Position numbers and translations under genes: made by a program
Notes under the pieces: generated by a model
The model's input: only the letters and a program-made list of their open reading frames with translations
Told to the model about the DNA's origin: nothing
The model's database searches: none
Origin: Seminavis robusta
Taxonomy: Eukaryota > Bacillariophyta > Bacillariophyceae > Naviculales > Naviculaceae
Direction: 5' to 3'
Assembly (NCBI GenBank): GCA_903772945.1
Contig: CAICTM010000306.1
Span: 1-64,000 of the forward strand
DNA length: 64,000 nucleotides
Shown here: positions 1-9,174 of the stretch, piece after piece
Layout of the letters: every line of letters starts with the position of its first letter
Position numbering within the stretch: the stretch's first letter is position 1

Positions 1-2450
1 CTCCGCGCCTAGAATAGTTTGAGGTATGAGCTCGTCTCTGATCCGCTCCCAGTCGCCTGGACTGTGTCGTCCACTCCAACAAGCATATGTCAGCAGCTCG
101 CCATTGCTTTGCGACGTGTTGTTCACGTAAATGCGATCGGCTGCGACCCTTGAGGATACCATAGTTCGTAGGATAGAGTTCGCACTCGAAAATCTTCCTC
201 TCCGAGCATCATACTCTGGGGTAATCTTCCTTCTGCAGGTGTTTGATTGCTTCGTTGCGCCATGCTTCTGCTTGTCTGCCACGAGCACGCTGACCAAATC
301 AACGCTTCCACCGACAATCACTGCCATTGATAATCGCAAAGTATTTCCAGTGAAGCTTCTCTCCCATAGTTCCTAATCCCTTCCCACAGTAGATAGCCGC
401 ACTATTGCCCGGTAGTACCGACGAATCTCACTCGTTCACCTATCGGAATGTTGAATGCCGTGAACCCGAATTCTGCGTTCCTGTTCCTTCGCCGACGTTT
501 TGTCCGCGCTTTATCTTGCACGTTAACATAGCCCCTGCGATATTGTCGTGTCTGGAGTCCAATCGCGAAAGAGCAACAAACTGCTGACCCAACCTAGCAC
601 TTCCGCCTGGAGCTCCACGAGATGGGGGTTGTTCGTATCTCGTATGGCATCAACCTCAGCAACCATCTGAAACTGTTCGAAGTTTCCGACAGTTGCTTCA
701 TCTCTGGGCTAGAGTGCCCTTCCCATACGTACCTCGGGGATTAGTTGGCATGCTTTTTCCGCGATCTCCTCCACTGTATACTTTCTATGTGTGAATCGTC
801 CATTCCCATCCTTCGTTTGCTCGGTTCATGGATGTCGGTTGCTCAATGGGTTGGATGTTTGCTGATCTTCATCATGTGTCGACTCAACCTCGGTACAGCT
901 GTCCCTCTAGCACGTTCCGGGCAACTTGGAATCTGTTCGACATCTTACTTCTTCGTCGTCTTCGCTCAACAGCTGTAGTAGTTGTCGTCTTCTAGATTGT
1001 GGGCGAATTTGACGTTCGTTGTTTCTCCTCCTCTTCTCAGAAACTTCTTTGTTGTAGCCGTTTTGCCTTAAATCGTGGAGTGTTTCGCTGTCGGAATCTG
1101 CCCTGTTCTCTGTTTCGAGGACAGATAGGTAACGTTTGGGTTCTTGTTGTTGTGTACTGTATTCTTCTTTAGTCAGTCGTTGTTGTTCTTCTTGGAGAGA
1201 TTTAAGGCGCGTCCATCGCCTCATAAGCTAATTCTCCAAGCTTTCTCCATCTTCTCCACGTCATCTCCGCTTTAAAATCGTCCCAGAATGCGTCCCATTC
1301 TTTGCCTTTATATTCCGATGCTTCTTCTACTCCTCCTGTTCATCGTCTGACAACTCTACTCCTCGGAATGGCATGCATATTTCTCGCTCACTCATGAATG
1401 CCATCTCTTCCGTGTTTCTTGTGCTGTGTTCGCTCTTTCTACATTTCGTGTTCCGCTTTGAGTTTTAGGAAATCCGATTTCCTGTCCCAATCTTTCCACA
1501 GTGGAACACTTTCCGCTGAACTTCTTCTTTCCTTGAAATCCGCTACTGCTCCCATTGTTCCTGTTAATTTACCGTTTGACTTTCCTGGTACCTTTGTTCG
1601 TAGCTTCTTCCGTTCGAGCCTTTCTTGTCTGGGCAGTCTTGTTGCTTGTGTCCGATCTTCCACAGTTCCTGCATCTGCCCTTGAATTTTTTCCTCCAATC
1701 ATGAAAGCTGTTTCGCCATTGTGGTCTGTCGACTTGTTCCGTGCTTTAATCTCATCGTAGATTTCGCATAATCATCCACCACACCCTTTACCGTTATTCC
1801 ATGCCCTGTTGTCTTGATCCTTCTCAGAACATTCTTCTTCACTTCATGATACACTCCGAGTTTCTCCTTCCTTCTTCGGCATTTCTGAGAAGGTCCTTGT
1901 GTACTCTTCGTCCGATATCTTGAACCCATCCTTCGCTAGCTTCTTGCGTTTTCCGTCGAGTCCAATCTCGAACTTTTGGTTTTCCTTGATGTCCATCTTT
2001 ATGCGTAGTATTCCTTCGTCGAGCTGCTACCTCACCACTGCCTTCAGCATCGTAGAGGTCCAGCATGTACTCCCACATGCCCTTGAATTCCCAGCAGCAT
2101 GGTCAGTCGTTTGGTGTGAGGCCAGTAGGTCGAAGGCGCATTGCCCTTCGATGGTCTCCACTTTGATCGAGTCCAGCAGTATTCCAGCGCCTTGCTTTTC
2201 TTCTTCTGAAGACTTTCGATCTTTTCTACTTCGTCGTCCGACAACTTGCCCGTACCTGTAGGGTTTCCCAGTTGTCCGTTTGATCTCCGTAGAGTCCTTC
2301 ATTAGTTTCGTACCCATACTTTGATAATGGGCCATCATCTTGACCTTGTAGAACCTGAACTTCTCATTTCCCATCGAAGATGGGTACTTGCTCGACGATG
2401 ATACCTCTACCTCCTAGACATCTTTACTTACTTCTCATTCTTCTCTTTTC
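1..2450 (-). mobile_element. Decayed copia-like retroelement fragment
   Basis: On the minus strand, near 2200-2400, there is a stretch resembling the N-terminal part of a Ty1/copia Gag protein (a KVKMMAHYQSMG-like helix after an F-D-G context). Near 1600-1700 there are Cys/Lys-rich traces suggestive of a zinc knuckle. The rest of the region gives only short minus-strand frames rich in Lys, Arg and Glu. I could not recognise protease, integrase or reverse transcriptase parts, nor terminal repeats, and the left end may lie outside the window. The element is broken, with several breaks, and looks old. The family call is an inference from weak motifs; this could also be another degraded repeat. 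Confidence 0.4.
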
Positions 2451-3207
2451 TGTTTGACAACCTGGTCCAAGCTCACTCTTTCCGATAGCTATCGTTTTAA
2501 AAGTGTTGAAAAGTTGTGAACTTGAACGCACATTTTCTCTAATTTAATCAATATCCTTCCAGCTCTACTGTCTAGTAGACTGGCTATTTTTTTCGTTTTC
2601 TCTTTCTCTCTCGTTCAGATTGTGAGCTCTACAACTGAGCTCCGATATGCATACATATACCAGGATCTTTCGATCCTCTGTTCTCGCAGTTTCATCTGCA
2701 GATAGATCTCGTCGATCTATCTTCCTGAAGTGCATGGTTGGCCCTGGAGGGCTTTCCCACTTTACTAAACCTATGGACCTTCATCCGTCCATTCATTTGT
2801 TCCATCCCGTCGCTCCTTGCATTCATCTCTTCGACCTAACTTCCTAACCTTTGTAGTTGCATCATCTAGACGACCATTGTCCTCGTTCCTTGTACACCTG
2901 GCCATCTGATGATGATCGGATAACCATCTGATTTGAGTCACACATCCCCAATCACGAACCGTGATTGTGGATCCCGAGTCGTCTGTCCTTCATACGAAAA
3001 TACCTTTCTAACACATACCAAAGATACAAATCAAATTAGAGTTGGGGTTATTTCTTTTTTTGCTTCAAAGATCCAACGTCTCTTCCTTTCCCTTTTCCAT
3101 GCTCATGGAAAGCCACCGGGGAAACCTCCTCCACTATTCTACGTTACTCACTCCATGCACCCAAGAACCCTTCCACTCCAATAAATAATATACTAGCTAG
3201 TATAACC
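2451..3207. other. Intergenic stretch, no gene seen
   Basis: No supported coding region. It holds short inverted repeats such as CAGGATCTTTCGATCCTCTG near 2660 and AGATCTCGTCGATCTATCT near 2704. A CT/TA-rich run just before 3208 probably holds the promoter and leader of the next gene. Confidence 0.5.
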
Positions 3208-3972
3208 ATGTCCCTCAACGTGGAGAATGCTCAAAAGCTGCAAGAATTGATAGATTCGATCTATATCTACCTTCAGTACCAGCTTTGGGAGGATGTTCAA
3301 TGGCTGGTGCTGCAGTGGGTGGGTCCCATTCTGATCGTCATCTTGGCGCTGCAAGGGTTGCTCGCCATTTTACGTGCCATTTACAAAATTGTATTTCCTC
3401 CGGATGCTCCAGAGCTTTACAGGTAAGTTATTGTTAGTCAGTGACGAAAGACAAGAAAAAGGAGCAATGGAAAGGATTTTGATCTCATCATGTATGTCAT
3501 GTCGTGCATATTTTTATACGATAGCACTGCTTTGGCAACATTGCACCACAACCGCCGCATCCGACTAGACGACAAGGTCCATCAACGGCAAGCCGAACAA
3601 CTGTTGCTCAAGGCCATTGATCGCGACGATCTCTACTTTCCAGCCTACCTCTCCTTGGCGGCCTTGTACATTTATCAACTCCACGAACCCCACAAAGCAC
3701 TGCCCGTCTTGACCAAGGCGCAAGATCGAGGTCCCCCTTCCTTCGTAGAACCCTTGCAAGTGGACGCACAAGTCTTGACGGAAGGAGGCAATCCAAACAT
3801 GTTGGGAGGAGCCATGTTTGCACAACAAGACTATCTGTCCGCCAATCCAGTACCTCTGCGTCAATGGGAAGACAACAAGGAACAATTTCGTCAACAAGTC
3901 TTGTTGAAAGAAAAAAAGAAACAACAACAATCATCATCTACCAACAACCACCAAAAGCAAAAAGTGTCATGA
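3208..3972 (+). CDS. Membrane-anchored TPR-like protein, two exons
   Basis: Exons read as 3208-3422 and 3525-3972; the 102-base intron starts GTAAGT, ends ATAG, and splits one Ser codon (AG|C). The product is about 220 residues. Residues roughly 32-55 form one hydrophobic span (WLVLQWVGPILIVILALQ), so it is probably a single-pass membrane protein. After the span, residues about 85-150 read like a tetratricopeptide-type helical repeat region (QAEQLLLKAIDRDD, then PAYLSLAALYIYQLHEPHKA). The C-terminus is low-complexity Lys/Gln/Ser. Start chosen at the first ATG after the CT-rich leader. I recognise no enzyme motif; the function is unknown and a protein-docking role is only a family-level guess. 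Confidence 0.7.
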
Positions 3973-4618
3973 AATTGCTTCATCACGAGAAGGTTTTACT
4001 TTGATTTGAGACTTTAATAACTCGACAATCAATCAGCAGTCTGGGCTGATCAGGCCACAATTTCTTCGAATGGCACCGCTTCTTAGACCTGGGATGCACG
4101 ATTTTCCTTTACAAATTTCATCTGGTGGATCTATATTACCCTGCTTTCAAATGGATTGATTGATTTGTTCGGGGCCAGCCAGAAACCGAATTTTAGAGCT
4201 TCCTTGCTTCTTTTCATGAGCAAACCAGAAATGTAGGCGTCAATCTCGCCAGTCAACCAAAACAATGATGCCTTACTCCTCGGCAATACATTGGCAGTAC
4301 TATGAGAGGATCTGGTCGAGTAAAGGTTACATAGTAATTTAAACAGCGGTCGCACCTATAATGGCAGGTAGCGAGTGAAGTCAACGAAATTCGCAGAGAA
4401 ACAAAGCTGACGTTCGGTTGCTTCTCTACTAGCTAGACTGATCCGTATCTTCCATCTTCTCGAAACCAACTAAACTATTGTGGACCAACCAGAGTAAATA
4501 TATATGCAGTTTGTGTTTTATATGTTATTTTGGAGTGATGCGATAGACAAGAGTTCTATGGAGCAAGATGTGTGTGGTTCACACTCATGGTCGTTTCCAT
4601 TCCTTTGTTTCTGTTTGC
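3973..4618. other. Intergenic stretch, no gene seen
   Basis: This spacer separates the convergent TPR-like gene and dihydrolipoamide dehydrogenase gene and should hold both 3' ends. No supported coding region or repeat was seen. Confidence 0.5.
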
Positions 4619-6267
4619 TTAATGAGAAGACATGCCAACAGCTCCCTTGAAGGCTTCATCCATAACCTCGGAAAGAGTTGGGTGTGTGTGGACCATCATA
4701 CTGAGTTCCTGGACAGTGGTTCCAGCGGCAACGGCATTGGCACATTCTTGGATCAAGTCAGCGGCGTGAAGTCCAATGATGTGGACGGCGACAACCTTGC
4801 CAGTGTCCTTGTTGAAGAGAACCTTGGCAATTCCGTTACCTTCACCCTCGGCAAGAGCCTTGGAGTTGGCACGGAAGTTTCCTTGACTCTTGCCCAAAGT
4901 CCATCCTTCCTTTTCGGCCATTTCGATGGCTTGCTCCTCAGTGGGTCCAACCATGGAGATTTCGGGGTGGGTGAAGCAAGCAGCGGGAACAGCCGCGTGG
5001 TCAACTTCGTGTGGGCGTCCGACAATGTTCTCAACAGCGGAGATACCTTGTGCAGATGCAGCATGGGCAAGCATCATCTTTCCGTTGGCGTCACCAATGC
5101 ACCAGACACCAGGGAGGACATCACCACCATCGTGCTTTGTCAAGACTTGCATTTTACCATTGACGGCAACAAATCCTCGTTGAGTTTCAATTCCAGCATC
5201 TTCCAATCCCATGTTGGCAGTGTTGGGGACACGTCCGGTGGCAACCATACAGGCATCAACCTCAAGGGTCTCAACATGTTCCTTTGTGTCGGCATCAATC
5301 ATCTTGATGGTGACGGGCTTTTCTCCTGGGATTCCAGGTGTGACTTCCGAAGCGAAAACGTTGGTTCGGTAGTCGATGGGGCGTTCACGGATCAAGAGAC
5401 GCTCGGCCTGTTTGGCAATTTCTCTGTCAAAGGTAGGCATAAGTAGGGGAAGAGCCTCAATGAATGTAACTTCACTTCCCAAGGCAGTGTAGACATCGGA
5501 AAATTCCAAACCAATGTATCCGGATCCAACAATGGCAACCCATTCAGGAACAAATGGAAGCTCCAAAGCTCCATCGGATGTGTAGACGGTCTTTTCATCC
5601 ACTGTGATACCAGGGGGGACAAATGGGATGGAACCAGGAGCCAAGATGATGTCCTAAACAAACAAGAAAGGATCGTAAGCGATGCACCTAATCTGAATAA
5701 TACATATATCCCTGTTCAATGATTTCATATCCTACGTACCTTGGCAGTGTAAACCTTTCCTGTCTTTTGGTCCAAAACCTCATGGGGCTTTCCAGTCAGG
5801 GCTCCACGTCCCTCAACCACATCGACTCCAAGTCCAACAAGACTCATCTCCAAGTTGCCCTTGACTCTGTTGGCAAGGTTTTTGGCGTGGGCGGCAATTC
5901 CCTCGCGAGAATAGTTGACTTCACCCACTTCAATTCCCAGAGACTCGAGGTGTGCGGTGTCGCGCATTTCACGGACACGTCCAGAAGCGGCCAACAGAGC
6001 CTTGCTGGGGACGCAACCACGGTTCACACAGGTTCCTCCAACATCTTCACCGGCAAAGACGGCAGTCTTCAAGTCCTGGGCTCTTGCGTGAAGAGCAGCT
6101 CCGTGTCCTCCAACACCGCATCCAATAATGGCAACATCAAAATCAAATTCACCATCCGCCATGGACATGGCGCTGCTGGCCCGACTTGAAGTTCGGACAA
6201 AGCCAGCGCTCTGGAAACCATTGACGGCAGTGGCCAAGGCGAAAATTGCACTGAAATAAACCTTCAT
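4619..6267 (-). CDS. Dihydrolipoamide dehydrogenase (E3), plastid-type
   Basis: Exons read as 6267-5740 and 5653-4619 (phase 0 intron, donor GTACGT), giving about 520 residues. The FAD-binding GCGVGG motif is near residue 50, followed by the redox-active pair C80 and C85 in [13 protein letters not shown]. The NAD-binding segment [12 protein letters not shown] comes next, then the C-terminal dimer domain with the His-Glu base motif HTHPTLSE. The family re-oxidises dihydrolipoamide of 2-oxoacid dehydrogenase or glycine cleavage complexes, with NAD+ as acceptor. The N-terminus has a hydrophobic signal and then [11 protein letters not shown], matching the diatom plastid rule of a Phe at the cleavage site, so it is probably the E3 of plastid pyruvate dehydrogenase. 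The plus-strand frame over 4568-5446 is only its shadow. Enzyme identity is firm; location is inferred. Confidence 0.95.
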
Positions 6268-6427
6268 GATTGATGTTGTATTGATGTGATGTTGTTGTCG
6301 GCTAGACAAATAAATTATGGGAGAGGGTAACAAAGGTATCCTTTCAAAAAACTAACGATAAATCAACGCGGTCTAAGAATGACGGAGTGCAATTTTAGGT
6401 CTCATGGGTTGTTGAGAACCAGACACA

Positions 6428-6739
6428 TCAAACATCAAAGCACACATCACCTACCTCAATTTGCACCCATTCGAAGCTGTCGTCGCCTTCTACCGAGGTC
6501 AACGACGTGCAGTCAAATCCAGAGACATCATCTCCAATAGCCGTTTGCAGAACACGTATGCGATGAGTGGCGGCAGTTGCGTACGTCATAGCCTGAGTCA
6601 CGGTATACTCATGACTGGTGTTGTCATCAATGATTGCAGATGCACGAATGAGATCTTGCACCTTCGGCTTCCGAAGAAGACGAGCTCTTGTTTTGGATGT
6701 GTGATGAAAAAGGAAACCAAAGGAGCAACACCGCAACAT
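6428..6739 (-). CDS. Possible small unknown protein
   Basis: A 103-codon ATG-started frame lies 160 bases upstream of the dehydrogenase gene on the same strand. The C-terminal two thirds read like ordinary coding sequence (for example QDLIRASAIIDDNTSHEYTV and DDSFEWVQIEVGD). No family is recognised and no membrane segment is evident. A GTAGGTG inside the last codons could be a splice donor, so the true 3' end is uncertain. It could equally be a chance frame. Confidence 0.3.
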   Translation of the reverse strand: MLRCCSFGFLFHHTSKTRARLLRKPKVQDLIRASAIIDDNTSHEYTVTQAMTYATAATHRIRVLQTAIGDDVSGFDCTSLTSVEGDDSFEWVQIEVGDVCFDV

Positions 6740-7032
6740 TCGTCCTGGTCAAGTCAATATCAAGGATGAAAGATAATGGCGCTGGAGGGACGAAACGATG
6801 ATTTATCTATTGGGAGAAATTTGCTGGTTTTGGCCCCCAGAATCAGAATTCACTGAAGTGTCATCATGAGGTTCTCGGAACATGTCAACTTGCCAGGACC
6901 CAATCATGCCGGAGACAACTCCAGTGGCAATGCATACTTTGTTCTCACAAAGAAAACTTAGTTTGTAGCCATTCACTTTGAAGCACTGAAGCAGCGCAAC
7001 TTACTTAGTTTCAAGAAGCAAAGGCTCCAACA
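6740..7032. other. Spacer before the lumen-type gene
   Basis: No coding region supported. It should hold the promoter of the plus-strand gene at 7033. Confidence 0.4.
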
Positions 7033-8292
7033 ATGATGCCAACAAAGACGGTTCTCGTGTTTTTTAGCTGTTTGTGGGCTCTATCCGACGGGTTTCTCCA
7101 AGTTAACCAGAATCCACTGGGGCCAAACACATCCGATAGTTGGAAGATTTCATCGAGATCCGTGACGAGACACTTGGGAAGCAATGACGAGAATGAAACA
7201 TCCGATAACTCGCTGATGACCCGACGAAATCTGTTGCACGCCACTGCTGTACTGGCCTCGTCATTGGCGTATCCTCGTGTGGTCCAAGCTGCTGCTCCCT
7301 TGACCGAGGAAGAAGCCAATAGTGTCAAAGCCAAGGCCCATCGAAAATTGAGACCCAAACCCGTTCAAACCCTTCGCCCAAGTCTTGACAAGGACTTTGC
7401 TTCCCTCTTTATGACATCTTCCTATCAGTCCATGGATGACATTGATTGTGTTCCAATGGTACGTCACAAAAGGCACCCACGCCAAGCAGACTCCATCCTG
7501 CAGTAGGCTTACCCACGCTGTTTGCTACATTCTTCACTTCGGACACAGGACCAGTTTCAACGAGACTTTGCCATTATCCGTGACGCAGAATACCAACAAT
7601 ATTCAAGTGACTTTGGCTCTCCCATCAATGTGGACATGACCGACCCCAACTATTTCGATTTCCTGTCCTTTGCCCAGTATGCCGCCATCAATCGAGAAGT
7701 CTCCTCGGATGCCCCATTTGTGTTTACGGAACAAAAACCAATCACAAACACTATCTCGGATGTACTTCTTCCAGGTGGCCAACGATTACAGTACGGACCC
7801 ACGACTATTGTCAAGAGAGATGCTGCCCTGACAAATGACAAACTTTCATCGGAGCACAGTCACAGGGTGGCCTCTGCCATTTTGGATCACTTGGATGCCA
7901 CATACGGAGGTACCAAGAACGCCCTGCCGTACCTTCCTCTCAATACTCGACCCGGATCGGCAACGCTGTTGGCTTCGCTCAACCAACTTGTGACCTTGTT
8001 CTTGATGAATGGATACGCGTTTAGTGGCAGTGCCACGATTGGAAAAGAAGGAAGAGCATTTGGTGATGCTTCTGGAACAAACTTTGTGCTTTCACTCACA
8101 GCTCCAGCCACTCTGTGGTCCGGGCAGGCTCTTCAACTCATGGGCAAGACAGACAAGACCATTCAGTTCCACAATGATTTCTTGCTCAAAACAGCCAAAG
8201 AGTTGATGGCTCGATGTGGCTATCAATTTACAGCGCAGACAATGAACGTTGAAGGGGGCGCTCAATCCGTCAACACGTTTACAATCGGATAG
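7033..8292 (+). CDS. Putative Tat-type thylakoid-lumen protein, unknown function
   Basis: Exons read as 7033-7458 and 7549-8292 (phase 0; donor GTACGT, acceptor ACACAG), giving about 389 residues. The first 20 residues are a hydrophobic ER-type signal ending SDG-FLQV, which fits the diatom plastid import rule. A second targeting segment follows: twin arginines at residues 64-65 (MTRRNLLHATAVLASSLAYP), then a hydrophobic stretch and an A-x-A site (VVQAAA) near residue 88. Signal, transit region, then RR-hydrophobic-AxA is the classic pattern for Tat-dependent thylakoid lumen proteins. The mature part, about 300 residues, has no motif I recognise. Two ATGs (7033, 7036) could start it. The location is inferred; the function is not known to me. 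Confidence 0.85.
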
Positions 8293-8521
8293 CTATTGGC
8301 TTGATGTTGGTCTTCAACTAAGCTCCTAGAAAGCCTTCATTTGCACCTCATCAGCGCAAAGAAAGTTTTCCTATTATTACATCGTACATTATTACTGTAT
8401 TTGTTAGACAATCATGGAAAATGTCTCCAGGGGATAGAATGCTTTCTTCTCTCAACTATTATAGGCGTCTACCGGTTTTATAGTTCGCTCAGTGGGCTCT
8501 TGTAGAAGTCAAAACGAGAAG
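8293..8521. other. 3' spacer
   Basis: Short AT-rich spacer after the lumen-type gene; nothing else seen. Confidence 0.3.
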
Positions 8522-8770
8522 TTACTTTGGATCAGAATGGGCTTTGGTGAGGATGGGTTTCAGAGGAGAGAGGAGGAGGGCAGGCAGGAGAGCTGCAGGA
8601 GCAAGAAGAGGTTGATCTTTGACATCTTGACGCACAAGAAAGAGATCCTTTTCGGACCCTTGAAAGTTAGATGCCCAGCGAATGTGTGAATTGGACTTGC
8701 CAGCTTGTTTCTGTCGCCCAGTAAATCCTTTCTTCCTGCCTGACTTAGGCTCCGAAAGAAGTGAACTCAT
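8522..8770 (-). CDS. Possible small basic protein
   Basis: An 82-codon frame starting at the ATG at 8770. The N-terminal half is basic (SGRKKGFTGRQKQAGKSN) and the C-terminal part is Leu/Ala/Pro-rich. No family recognised. It may be a real small gene, an exon of something larger, or chance. Confidence 0.3.
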   Translation of the reverse strand: MSSLLSEPKSGRKKGFTGRQKQAGKSNSHIRWASNFQGSEKDLFLVRQDVKDQPLLAPAALLPALLLSPLKPILTKAHSDPK

Positions 8771-9174
8771 GTAGGACAACACGACTTATGCATACAGGAA
8801 ACACACCTGTCCAAACTCCCGTCCATACGGTATATCCCGGGCCCCCCAAACAAGCTCCCAAACATCACCTCCTCTCAACTCTCTCGCCTCTCAACCGCTG
8901 GAACAACGCTACTAGAGTACTGGTACGATCTTTTTGTACATGTATGTACAATACTTATCCACGGCAGCTGGCGAGAGGCCAAAGAAGAAGAGGCAGCTGT
9001 TCAGTAGTCTCCCGTTACTAGCTGGATCATTTGGCACTCTTGCTGCGCAAAGCCCCAACGAGTGGATCCGCACCCCATGAAGCAAACATCGAAGAGCAAC
9101 GTCGTGCCCCATCCTTGTTACTATTGTAACACTGGAACAGAATTAATACCCGGCAGTGGCAGAAGCAGAGAAAG
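8771..9174. other. Intergenic stretch, no gene seen
   Basis: Upstream region of the LRR gene at 9175. No supported coding region. Confidence 0.4.

Noticed and set aside
4568-5446. 292-codon plus-strand frame
   Set aside because: Lies entirely antisense to the dihydrolipoamide dehydrogenase exon; a composition shadow with no domain.
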